64,000 nucleotides of DNA from Phyto melanocephala. Lineage: Eukaryota > Arthropoda > Insecta > Diptera > Rhinophoridae. Positions within the stretch are counted from its first letter, which is position 1. The number at the start of each line of letters is the position of its first letter. The position numbers and the translations under genes are program-made. The stretch spans positions 14,737,201 through 14,801,200 of the forward strand of contig OW799237.1 in assembly GCA_941918925.1 (NCBI GenBank), given 5' to 3'. This document shows, in pieces, positions 46,640 through 57,336 of the stretch. The notes under the pieces were generated by a model, which was given only the letters and a program-made list of their open reading frames with translations, had not been told where the DNA came from and ran no database searches.

Positions 46640-48085
46640 GGTAGGCCTCAAAAATGAGCCACTGTTGGCAAAAACATACAATGTCTTATTAATATTTATG
46701 TGGTAACAAAAATTAATCCTCCAGTAAAGCTATCAAAATATCATGACGGGGTAAAGTGTTGTATATTTGGACTTAATCGAGAAATGCGCCACAGACATCG
46801 GTATGTAAGTAAAATCAGGGGAAACAGATTAAATACTATTATCAACAATGACCAAAATTCTGAGCTTCAGACTGTTATGTTTGAGAATCAATATACTCTT
46901 ATCGAATACATAGGATCATGGAAATTAAATATTTCACACAGGGCTAAGAAAGCTATGGTATTCTATTACACTTTTTGTAAAATGTACGGAACAAAATAAG
47001 GAATAAATCTTAAAGCTTGGTTTTCACTATGTAATTTTTGTTGTCAAACTGCCCAAATTGTTGGCAATTGTATGAAAACGGGTTGTCATATGGCGTCATC
47101 TATGTTTGCAGTCAGTTATGCTCACAAACTGCCATCTAAACTGACAAATAAGTGAAAACGCCAAATTTCAGTTTGTCAGCAGATATGGCAGCATTTTTTT
47201 CAAAGTTCGTCAGTTTTTAAAATGCAGTGAAAACGCATCTGACGCAAACTGACGATAATTCATTTGAGGCAGTTTTTGTTGTCATTTCATATGACATAGT
47301 GAAAACCAAGCTTAAATCAATTATAGTGAAATAATAACTGTGGTAATATTGACTTTATTCCCACAGGTAGGTGGAACTTTTATAACTGAACTCCTACATG
47401 ACTACCTTCCTGTTGGTAAGTCAATGAACAAGGTTCTGTTAAGACTGATTTGACTTTCTGTCATCACTTGAGTTTCGTCTCCTGCGCACAGAGACTGTAA
47501 TAACAATGAACGACTTAGGCAAAGATATTTGTATTAGATACAACCAAGGGAGAATCAATTGCAATTCCCTTGTAAACTTTTAAAAATGAAATTCTAGGAC
47601 ACTTTCTTGAGAAGGTTGAGAGAAAGGGTTGAGTAACCTTGATACATATAGGGCTAATAAGATGACGTAGCACTCATATGACGCACAACACAGCAAGACA
47701 GTTTCTAAGAATAGTCGTGGAATATTTCAAGATGGCTAAATTTATGACCGAGTCTCTAGTCAGAAACGACGGTCATCTTGGACTCTTCTGTAATGAACAT
47801 TGTCGCTGTTGTAGGGATATAGGAAGAGAAGATAAATTTCACTTTCTCTACGAATGGCCGGCCATTCTGCTTAGAGATACAGATTTATGAACCACCATTT
47901 ACTATGTACGAAAGCTATATCGGGCCTTAACGTTTCACTCAGATATCCTACGGGTTAGATTTAACTCCTTTCTTACATTTTGCTTAACTGGTGGTGGAGT
48001 CTTGTCAAAACGTATTCCTTTGATGCTATTGACTGGTCTACTTGCGTCTAGTGAACTACTACGTTAACCTTAACAAAGAAAAGGT
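46640..48085 (+). pseudogene. Non-LTR retrotransposon ORF2 (copy 2), split by a MITE
   Basis: Before the MITE at 47013, a 99-codon frame ends SWKLNISHRAKKAMVFYYTF then CKMYGTK, the RT thumb block (SWKxNIxxRxKKA...CKKMxGxKWG). After the MITE, frames give a PAHRD...N-NE relic of the last RNase H block (about 47490) and KLLKMKF. An open 70-codon stretch follows (47678-47890) with NEHCRCCRDIGREDKFHFLY, the Cys/His tail, in which the final ECP is EWP. Its 3' UTR (about 47995-48075, CTTGTCAAAACGTATTC) matches that of the 8.6-9.2 kb copy, so both belong to one family. Much of RNase H is lost. Confidence 0.7.
47013..47313. mobile_element. 301-bp palindromic MITE inside a non-LTR element
   Basis: Starts AAGCTTGGTTTTCACTATGT and ends ACATAGTGAAAACCAAGCTT, a perfect 20-bp TIR. 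Further inside, CAGTTTGTCAG and AAACTGAC words repeat in both orientations. It interrupts the ORF2 relic just after its RT thumb. Flanks are TTA and AAA, so target duplication length is unresolved. Confidence 0.85.
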
Positions 48086-48269
48086 AGTACTTATTAAAAT
48101 TATTATTACTAATCCCTGGCTTGTCTCCTAAAAGCAGGACCGAGTAGTGTAGGAATAAAATAGTAATTTAAAAAGCAATGAAAAGGAACACCTCTTCAAA
48201 TTTTCCATTATGAATTCAAGACACATCATGTTTTAACTTAAAAAAATAGGCAAGAAAATTTTTTACTTG

Positions 48270-49200
48270 GAAAAATTAAGATTTATTTTCAATAAAAAAT
48301 GTTTAAGAATATTTCTAATTTATTTACATAAAATTTTTGTAATTAATTTTATTTGAAAAAAAAATTTTTTAATTATTTTTTTATATACAAAATTTTTAGT
48401 TTATTTATTTTATATAAAACAATTTTTAATTAATTTATTTTATAAAAAAAAAATTTAATTATTTTATTTATATAAAAAAATTTTTAATTAATTTATTTTA
48501 TATAAAAAAATTTTATTTAATTTATTTTATATAAAAAAATTTTATTTAATTTATTTTATATAAAAACATTTTTAATTAATTTATTATATAAAATTTAAAT
48601 TTTTTATAAAAAAAAAGGATTTTTAATTAATTTTTTTTAAAAAAAATTTAATTAATTTATTTATATAAAAAAAATTTTTATTAATTTATTTTATGTTAAA
48701 ATATTTTATTTTATATATTAAAATTTTTAATTAATTTATTTTATTAAAAAATTTAACTAATTAATTTATATAAAAAAAATTATTTTTATTTGTTTTAATA
48801 AATTTAATTAATTTATTTTTATAAAAAAATTTAATCAAAATATTTTATATAAAAAAATTTAATTTAATTTAATAAAAAATTGAATAATCTTACTTTATAT
48901 AAAAAATGTTAAAAGGTTTTAAATTAATTTATTTTACATAAAAAAAATTTAATTAATTTATTTTATATACATTTTTTAATTAATTTATTTTATATAAAAA
49001 AAAAATTTGATCAAATTATTTATATAAAAGAATTATTATTTAATTTATTTTATATTGAAAAATATTAATAAAATTATTTTATATAAAAAAAATTTATTTA
49101 ATTTATTTTGTATAAAAAATTTTAAACAATTTATTTTATATAAAAAAAAATTTGATAAAATTTTTTTATACAAAAAAATGTACATAAAATTTTAATAATT
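48270..49200. repeat. AT minisatellite, about 30-bp degenerate unit
   Basis: Around thirty imperfect units of the form TTTAATTAATTTATTTTATA then TAAAAAAA follow one another with small length changes. There is no GC content to speak of. The array begins and ends in unique AT-rich sequence. Confidence 0.9.
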
Positions 49201-50985
49201 TACATGAATTTTTATTTGATGGAAGATGATGTAGAGGTCATGCATAATTCGTCATGGCCTTACACATCACAGTCTACCTCCTTCATATTAATCTTAGAAA
49301 ATCTCAGTTAAACTCCCTTATTAAACGACTTTTCTACACATTATTGTTGTACAGCTTGAAAAAAAAGGTAATTCAAGAACATTGTCAAACGTTTTTTTTT
49401 ATAATTTTTTCTGGCAAACCTTTCTCTTCCTTTGAGGGCGTTCAAGATACATAAGTGTCATATGATATTTTGCTTTAAACAAAATATTTTATAAAATTTT
49501 ACCTGCTTTGACTATAAGGCAAACAAAAAAAAACACTCACACACACAACTTATCATATATTTATGACAAAAACACGGTTCACAATATTTTTTCATACACA
49601 TTCTTTTACCTTTTTTCTGGCCTCTTCAACGTCCGTCCCTCTGTCTGTCTGTGTTTAGGTTTACTTATTTGCTTGTTGCAATTTGTTTATTCATCCAGTT
49701 TTAAATGATGTGGGAAATAACGTTTATATGTCAAATTATTTTGAAATGTTTAGACAGTTTGCAATTTTGATTTTTTTTTTAAATATGATATCTTTTTTAG
49801 GATAGTTCTTTTGTTGTTGTTTTGCAGCACCCTTTGGTATAATTTTGATATCTTTTTTCAAGGGCGTTACATTTCTATAGAGGGTAATAAAAATGTGTTT
49901 AATTGTGGATTACTTTTTTATTGCATATTAACATTGATTTTGTTTTAAGATATCAAATTATTAAATGTCATTCATAAACCGGAAATTTATGTAGAGATTG
50001 ATTAAGAAGATTCTTTTTTATTTAATAACAGATGAATTTATTTGAGCAGTTATGTACATTAAAGAATTTTATAGCAAGTTTTAGATTAAAGTAATAGTTT
50101 TGTTAAACGTTTTCTATTTGATATAAAATGTCTTACAAATTTTTAAATAAAAAGAAAACAAAATACTCATCTACAACAACTAAATAACTTCGTGAGAACC
50201 ACCAAGTCGCTTCTTCCTCTTAATACTTAACAAATGTTTCCTTCTATCTTTTAAACACCACTCTATTACCAGCTGCCTGTTGTACGTTAACTTCAATTTT
50301 CATTGACCAAATTTAGTAAAATTATACAATTAATGTTTAAATAAATTCTAAATCTTTTAAACCGTTTGGTTATTCTCTATTACCCATGCAGATAAAGTCA
50401 CCCGCCATCATATTAAGTTGGTAGAAATTTAAGAAAAAACTTATTTTTAATCCTAAAAGATAAACCTTGAACACATTTCAGTGGTTATTTGTTTTCTAGC
50501 TTTATTTTATATATACGTTGGCATTTATGTGAAAAAATTTCTGTCTTTCTAAGCAGAGCAAAAAAAAAACTGAACATAAACTTCTAAATCATATCTTGCG
50601 TAAAATTATAATTAAACATTTTTAAAGATCCATAACCACAGAACATAATAAAATAACAACTGAAAAGAAAACGCATAGTACTTAGAAATATAGTATTATG
50701 ACTACGTAGGTATTGGGTAGGTGAAAAAATTGTTTCAATACTAAGTAAGTTTATCAAATCAGAAATTAAATGACAGTTAAAATTTTTCATACAAAAATGT
50801 GTTGCATAAAACCAATTTCGGTTTGTGTAGATAGAAGAATTTCAATTTCATTATCTTAATTTGCTACTTCGGCATTTAAAAATTTGTCAGGTGTCCCAGT
50901 AAGAATTTGTTTTTTTTATTCAAAATATATACACGTATTTTTTGAGAATGTTTTAATTTTTTGTTGAATTGTAAAAAGGACATAT
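49201..50985. other. AT-rich DNA without recognisable genes
   Basis: A short (GTCY)-like run (CGTCCGTCCCTCTGTCTGTC, about 49630) stands alone without mini-me ends. Frames here are chance. Confidence 0.5.
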
Positions 50986-50989
50986 TCCG

Positions 50990-52360
50990 ATTAAATAAAA
51001 AATAAAAAATCCGTGAAACGATTCTGATAGGTCTGTAAGTAGCTGTATATCACCGATGACGGTTTGAATCTTGATTTTGAGTTAAAGAAATCTTAATGGC
51101 TTATTCGCATAAACCCGAAATTTCTCAAGTTGCTAAAGAAAAAATCCAACAGCGTTAAATCGCACGATCTTGGTAGTCAGTTGACATCAGAATTACTTTA
51201 AATAATTTTTTCTCAAAATTGTTGTTGCAATAAATGGACTGCTTCATGCGAGTAATTTCAATCTTGTCGAAATGGAGAAAAAGAAAAACTATTTTTATTT
51301 TTTTTTTTAATAAACCTTTATTTGCTGAACTTCATTATAGACTAAACTTAATAATAATTTTACAATTTACTATATAATATTGAATAAAGGTAAAAGTGTT
51401 TTTGAATAAAAAATATACTTAAGAATAAAATGCTATATCGCGGTTTTCGATTGATTGCATAAATCTGTTTTGAACAAAACTGAATAATAAACAGAAAATG
51501 TTATGAATAATAAGAAGGAAATGCTTGGTTTGCATTTGTCAATCAATTGCACAAGTTTGTTGTATTATTGACCTTTTATGCTTCCCAGTTAACTTTAATT
51601 GGAGTCGGAGGAGTCTCTGACGTAACTTGCGCGGTGTTGCAAACATCGTCTTTCTGAAACCATGTGTCATCCACATTCATGCAATCCAGTTGAGGCCTCA
51701 AGAGCTCTTATTATGTTCATAGTAAGTCACTGCGAATTTGGCCTCATGTTGAAAAAAGTAGCACACAATTATGATGCCTGACAGATTTGTTGCTCGTTAT
51801 AGTTGCACTTATGTGTTTTGGATTGATGAGGATATTCTAAATCCCGAATTCGATAATTTTGTGTATATACAAAGCCATTTAGATGGAAATGTACTTAGCC
51901 GAAGAAGATGACCTTTTTTGGAAGGTTGGCATAAACTTCACTTTGCTCTATTACCCATTGAACGAATTCATTGTCTGCTGGCTTTAGCGCCTAAGTAAGC
52001 TGAATTTTGTTGGCATGAAGATGCAGGTCTTTTGTCGAAATTTCTTGAGTAGTGCTTCGTGGAACTTAAAGTTGTTGAGTACGATGCTGAATTGATGTTT
52101 TCGGTTTTTCGGCGACACTCTCGTTTACAACAGCAATGTTTTCAAAATCGGTACGTTGACGCAAGTAAGTATTACTGTTTATAACGGACTCAAAGGAATC
52201 TTACTGTCTATAAGCGACTTAGTTTCTTAAAATTTTGTATCACTCTTTTAATAGTTGACACATTAGGTGCAATTTCTGAATTGAAAATTCTTCAAAGTTT
52301 GCGAGGGGTCTCAGCATTATTTTGAAATAGTTTTAAATAAGTTTTCATAATTATAATACA
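50990..52360 (-). pseudogene. Decayed mariner transposase with an internal insertion
   Basis: Minus-strand reading from 52330 down: EIAPNVSTIKRVIQNFKKL and VAEKPKTSIQHRTQQL (DNA-binding region), then DLHLHANKIQLT and EWVIEQSEVYANLPKKVIFF, followed by VHFHLNGFVYTQNYRI (first-Asp region; the Asp is lost to a stop). HMWFQKD gives the second Asp (about 51640). About 335 bp of unrelated AT-rich sequence (51265-51600) then separates DVN-stop-LPRSCDLTLLDFFF, the third-Asp block, which is kept. It is the longest transposase relic in the window. Sequence and spacing suggest the broad DD41D group, but a lineage different from copies A to C. Confidence 0.7.
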
Positions 52361-53432
52361 TTTTGTCAAGAGCCTCATTTTTAATAATTGAAATTAACTT
52401 ACATACGTAAGAGTTGCCAAATTTTAGAGTTGCCACTTGTAAAAAAACACAATATTTTAAGATTTAATTTTTACTAGGAAACCTTTTACCTTTTTTAATT
52501 CTCAACTGCAGAATTTTCTTTTCACCTTACCCAATATAAGTACTTATTAGAATTTCCATGTTCGGTGAGTTATAATTTTTTTTTACAAAAAAAAAAAAAG
52601 AAAACATATGAAAAAGATATAAAAAAATCTCCAAGTATAGCAAGTATTCTTGAAAAAACGCTCTTAGGTTAGCTTTATTATACATGCTACTATTATTCAT
52701 TTTATTTAGTTGCTTTTCTTTGCCAACCGTCTACATCTAATATTCATACGAAGATAATAAAAAATATTATTGTAATTTTACATGGCACATACCTTGAAAA
52801 AAATATATATCTTAAGGTAGACTATTCTGCATTTTGGCACACATTAATTTGGAAAATTATAAAAAAGGAAATATGAAATATGCTGCAAAAGATTAGCAAA
52901 AGAAAACTCTATGGGATTTTTTCTCCATAAATTGTTGTTGTGGTTGTTGTTTTTGTATGCTCGAATTGTCATAAAATGTTAAACGCTAATTGACGTATAT
53001 TTTCTATTACTACTATTACTGGTTTAACATTATTCTGACTTCAACACTACTCTAAATAAGTATGTATTTGTCCATATTAGCATTGTGTAATAAGAATACC
53101 CGACAGTTCTGATAGTTAACCCTGAATTACGGATATTATAAGATATTTGGTATTGAAGGTGATAAGCATTTTGAAAGGTGTAGTTTGTCCAAGAACAGAC
53201 ATTATCTATTTGAAAAAAAACGTGCATTGAATTTATGAATACATATTTGACTGACTACAATATAGATTACTAAGGTTTAATAGAGCTAGAATTTATTATC
53301 GTTTAAAAAAACTTTTTATTAAAAACTTTTAGTTAGCTTTTAGAAAATTGCTGTTGAGTTGCTAAGAGAAGAATCTTGCCTCATTTTATTTTATAAAAAA
53401 TTTTGTTTAATTTTTTTTAATAGACAAATCCT
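52361..53432. other. AT-rich DNA without recognisable genes
   Basis: Nothing supported. Confidence 0.5.
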
Positions 53433-53563
53433 GGAAACAAACTACGGCATTCAAAAGCGATCGAAATTTTACTCGAACGATCGAGTTTATTGTGCTTTTT
53501 GTATATAGATTCTAATAAGAATTTTAAAATTTTGATGAAGTTCGAATGCCGTAATTTGCCTTC
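53433..53563. mobile_element. 131-bp palindromic MITE (copy 2, inverted)
   Basis: GGAAACAAACTACGGCATTC...GAATGCCGTAATTTGCCTTC. The interior (GCGATCGAAATTTTACTCGA, ACGATCGAG, AGATTCTAATAAGAATTTTA) matches the reverse complement of 34401-34531 throughout, at the same total length. The outermost bases have diverged more than in copy 1. Confidence 0.8.
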
Positions 53564-53589
53564 TGGTTTCTTTAACAAAAAATTTTGTT

Positions 53590-54300
53590 AAAAAAACGTA
53601 AGCTTAACTTGTACAAAATAAAATTTCATTAGATTTATTCCATACAATTTTTTTAAGCGATTTTTTTTTAATTTTTTGTAAAGCGCATCCATACTAGAAT
53701 TTTTTTTATTGCTCACCTTGTTCTCCAAGCTAGCCCAGATAGAAAAGTCTATCGGATTTGCATGTGGTGAATTTGAAAACCATTGCATAAATGAAATGAA
53801 GTGTGGAGGACGTTTTTTTACCTGTAATGGTTCACACAAGTTCTATGAGACGGTAACGAGTCTTGTTAAAATGTCCATGGTCTACAACAGAAAAGTTTGA
53901 AAAAAATGGCTTTAAACACTTTCTTAAACATTTTCCCGATTAAAAGTCACATTGACTTTGACACCATGATCGATAAAAAAGATTGGACAGTGTCCATTGG
54001 CAGTCATGGCTGCCCATACCATAAATTGAGATGGAAATTTACTTTAGGTGGCTAAAATTTTCGTGAGTGAAATAAATACAATCATTTTGACAGTTTGTGA
54101 ACTGCTCAATACAACAACTTTTATATCAGAGAAAACAATGTTTGAAAATTCACCACTTTCGTGCAGCATGCAACTCGGATAATGGTTTGAAGGCAAAAGG
54201 TGGCCACATCTAGCTAAAATAAATTAATTCAGAAATTTTGATTATTTTCACTCATTTCCTAATTTGAATCAATAAAAAATAATTTCACACAAACATAAGT
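53590..54300 (-). pseudogene. maT/DD37D-like mariner transposase relic
   Basis: Minus strand: FPSQFMVWAAMTANGHCPIF then FIDHGVKVN (about 54035-53955), the block between the first and second catalytic Asp. QDSLPSH follows (about 53880, second Asp), then PHFISFMQWFSNSPHANPID and FSIWASLENKV (third Asp in PIDFSIW). About 36-37 residues separate the last two Asp, which fits the maT (DD37D) lineage rather than DD41D. Frameshifts occur between blocks; the N-terminus is not recognisable. A separate invasion from the other mariners here. Confidence 0.65.
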
Positions 54301-54759
54301 CGCTTGAATAGGAACACAGATAAAACGGTATTGGTTGTGTGTACCGCAATTGTTGCCAATCGCATAGTTTAGTTGGGATAGTAGAATTTTACGGTTATAT
54401 CTACAGAATTTCGTTTCGGAATATAAAGATGAAGTCAGCACTAATAAATTATGATTCCTGCAATAGGAATTTTATAATAGCAAATGAAAAGTTTGATTGC
54501 AGTAACTGAACCATTCGATTGGCAATGAATGTGATTTTCTGTTTTCTGGGTGTAACACTTCAATCACCTAACCATGTATTTAAAAAAAAAAATTAATTGT
54601 TCTTAAATGTTTACTAAAGTTTTTATTGACAATTTTACTGTTTTGCAATTTTTAAAATGTTTTTACACGAAATATGAATTTTTCGTAAAATATTTGATAA
54701 ACAATTTATTTTATTATTTTATTTCTATTTTATTACTTCATTTTATTTCTGTGGCCATT
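54301..54759. other. AT-rich spacer
   Basis: May include 5' parts of the maT-like element, but no TIRs were found. Confidence 0.4.
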
Positions 54760-54764
54760 AGTGT

Positions 54765-55144
54765 TGGTTAAATTAATTCCACAGCCTGTTGAGGGTTTCC
54801 ATTCATGCCCAGAATATTCATGAAGGCATTAATTCACAAACACCTGTATTTCCGACGTGTCTCGAGGGGCAGCATTCCATATCTCGTAGAGGTGGGTAGA
54901 CTTGATATTTAAATTAAAGATTGTTATTTTGTGCGCTGAGGGAATGAAGACAAATTCCAAATGGGTCTTAAACGGCCGAAAGTTTGTTGCGCTTTCTGTA
55001 CACGGTTGTCAATGTCCTCACTTGACCCTCTATTTTAAAGAAGTGTGTCTAAAACTATATTAAATAGAAGTTTTGATAAAACACAACCTTGTAGAGCTGC
55101 AATTTTCTCTATACTAAGTAATTGTGATGACAAAACAGCCTAGG
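54765..55144 (-). pseudogene. Non-LTR reverse transcriptase fragment, 3' half
   Basis: Minus-strand reading IAALQGCVLSKLLFNIVLDT is RT motif B (RQGCxLSPxLFxxxxD), followed after a stop by GSSEDIDNRVQKAQQTFGRL then RPIW (thumb) and, in another frame, TRYGMLPLETRRK and INAFMNILGMN. The segment that should hold motif C (Y/F-A-D-D) between LDT and GSSED is deleted. It continues the 5' half at 55922-56230; the TIR element lies between them. The GSxEDIxxRIxKA..F..L...W thumb is typical of endonuclease-RT (RTE/CR1-type) elements. Confidence 0.75.
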
Positions 55145-55921
55145 CAAGGTCTATTAAATAAGGTCTGTTCAACTAATCAGCTGATCGTTTTTTGCTCCCC
55201 TATGTTTACTACTCGAAGCTGTCAAAATTTGTTTACCTTTTTAGGGCGACATTTATGTTTTTCAATTTTATGATTGATAATTTTTCAACTTATGATTTAT
55301 ATTCAAAAGTGCAGTGCAGTGAGCCGGACATGCTGGTAAAAGGCGTTTCTGTACCCAAGGACTGAGCCACACCAACAGCTATAGCAGCCTTGCCATTACT
55401 TGGCTCACAGGCCAAGAAAATACAACGATTAACTATTTTGCCTTCACGCACCAATTGTACAACACCAGCAGCGAAACGAGCATCTTTCTGGCCCACTTAC
55501 CTTGTGAAACAGCACGCTTCTTCAAGACATCGTCTAGACTTCTATTTTATCTTTATCAGCCATATTTTTAGCAAATATTTACTATTAACACAATTTATTT
55601 TTGTTGTCTTGAAAAAATTGTTAAACAAAATGAAAACACAAAATTTAATAGGCGTTGGGCATATTCATACAGGTATATGCAACGGCGAATTTGCTGTGCT
55701 GCTCTCTGTCAAATACCTCATAAAAAATAATTTTTTATACATAGAGTTTGACAGTAACGTTTCCCATCAGATGGACTGATAATTTCACCTGGATGAATTT
55801 TTTGGTATTTTAGTCAGCTGTTTTTGACTACCTTAGAGTAATTTACACTAACAAAATGCCCGTATATTTTTTTTGCTTTTTGTTTTTGTAGAGTTGCACA
55901 GACCTTATTTAATAGACCTTG
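55145..55921. mobile_element. 777-bp TIR element carrying a Reptin fragment
   Basis: Ends CAAGGTCTATTAAATAAGGT and ACCTTATTTAATAGACCTTG are perfect 20-bp TIRs and pair a few bases further. AGCCTAGG (8 bp) flanks both sides (55137-55144, 55922-55929). An 8-bp target duplication fits hAT, P or Merlin groups. Subterminal CAGCTGATCGTTTTTTGC and AGCTGTCAAAA match the 3.6-4.2 kb foldback element. Between the arms sits a 243-bp stretch derived from the host gene reptin (55318-55563, minus). The rest has repeated TTTGACA/TGTCAAA words. No transposase is encoded, so it depended on another element. It inserted into a non-LTR RT gene. Confidence 0.85.
55318..55563 (-). pseudogene. rept: Captured fragment of RuvB-like helicase 2 (Reptin)
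   Basis: Starts at 55563 with MADKDKIEV, like the Reptin N-terminus. A deletion of some 25 codons then joins it, out of frame, to LDDVLKKRAVSQG. After another 1-base loss the longest frame gives GQKDARFAAGVVQLVREGKI, then NRCIFLACEPSNGKAAIAVG and AQSLGTETPFTSMSGS. This is the conserved segment up to and past Walker A of the AAA+ ATPase. Walker A (normally GEPSTGKT) reads CEPSNGKA, so ATP binding would be lost. Homology stops right after SGS, at about residue 95 of a roughly 480-residue protein. Reptin normally acts with Pontin in INO80, Tip60 and R2TP complexes; this piece cannot. The Reptin, not Pontin, assignment rests on SGS/TETPFT and REGKI. Confidence 0.85.
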
Positions 55922-56230
55922 AGCCTAGGCAAGCTCCAATTTCCGCTTTTATCGTCCTGCTTAACGCTTTATCATGTTTACTTGGACAGCTGACATTGTG
56001 GTAAAGGCATATAATAAGAGAAAAAAGTTTAGGCAGGACGTTTATGCATCTTAGTACGCTCTAAATCTTGTTGTGATTTAATTTGTCAAAGGCCTTTTCG
56101 AAATTTATAAAGCACATATAGAGTGGTGATCGCCAATCTACAGATTGCTCGACGATAACACGGAGGCTTGTCATATGGTCAAAAGTGGATTTGTGAGAAC
56201 TGAATCCGTTTCTGTCTCGTTGCCGTTGAT
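55922..56230 (-). pseudogene. Non-LTR reverse transcriptase fragment, 5' half
   Basis: Minus strand: RDRNGFSSHKSTFDHMTSLR and VIVEQSVDWRSPLYMCFINF then EKAFDKLNH. This is RT motif A with its flank (usually xxFIDFEKAFD). The catalytic Asp of the F-I-D triplet is Asn here. It runs on to SKHDKALSRTIKAEIGA before the TIR element cuts it. No endonuclease domain lies upstream, so the copy is 5'-truncated. Confidence 0.75.
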
Positions 56231-57336
56231 TTTTAAATTTTTTTACATAAATTTTTTTTAATAATTTTTTTTAATAATTTTTTTTAATAAATTTAAAATT
56301 TGTGTCAACTGATGTTATTACACTGTAAGTTATTAATGTTAGACCCTATAGTTTGCTGTTACTGTATTAACATATTTATCTATCTATGTGTTAGTTTATG
56401 AGTTACTCTGACTGTTTTTTTGCTCTTACCTGCATGTACATGTAGTAGCAGCACTTGTTCTTGCATACATTTGATTATTTTTGCTTCGCTTGAATTCGGC
56501 TGCTTGTAGTATTTGGGTTTTTTGTGTGTTTGCATGATGTTAACAAGGTAAAATGATTTCTTAACATGTTACCACCACTACCGCTTACAACAGCAACAAC
56601 AACGTCAGCAATCATATACACTAAGATTTATTCTAAAGTTTTTCTCTAGCTTTGCTCTGGCACTACTGTGTGTATGAAGTTGTTTTAACTTTCTTTATCA
56701 GTGGCAATGGCAGCGTATGGTACAGCTGTGTGTATAGCAGTGCATTTTCAGTTGTTTAATAAATGTTGAACATAAAATTCTTCAGCAAGTTTTCCTTTGT
56801 CATCATTTGTTTTCTATCTGTCTTTCCATTTTTTGCATAAGCTTTTTTTCTCTTATTTTTTATTTTATTTATTTTAGTTGTTTTAATAAAATACTACAAG
56901 TGTAAGCTGCCTTGTACCATGAGCTTGACCTGATTTATATTGGAGCATAAAAAATGAGAAGAACAAAATTTGTTAAAATATGTATAACTAGAAATGAATT
57001 GTAACATGTTGTTAGTGTCTTTATGCATATAGCTGGTGCATATCAAATTAAATTATAGAAATTTCTTTCGTTATCTCCGTTTTTGTTCTTCCCCGTTGTA
57101 GTTATCCGCGGGAATTGAGTTCATAAATTAAATTAACTGAATTTATAAAATTTGTTTTATATGCAATGTTTTTTTTTAACTAAACTAGGGACCATAAAGT
57201 TTTAAAAGTTTAATTTGAATAATGAATAAGAAATTTGTATTAAAATCTACAATTATTTGGAATTCACCTTAATTAATATACGAAAAGTGTTCTTTAAAGG
57301 ATTTAAAATTTGGGGAATTAATTGTAGAATGAATTA
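56231..57336. other. AT-rich DNA without recognisable genes
   Basis: No element ends or coding signal supported. It opens with direct TTTTTTTAATAATT-like repeats (about 56250-56290). Confidence 0.5.

Noticed and set aside
48270..49200. CRISPR-like array
   Set aside because: Degenerate AT minisatellite without unique spacers, in a eukaryotic genome.
55318..55563. A functional reptin gene or exon
   Set aside because: Only the first fifth of the protein is present, with an internal deletion, frameshifts and a ruined Walker A, all inside a TIR element.
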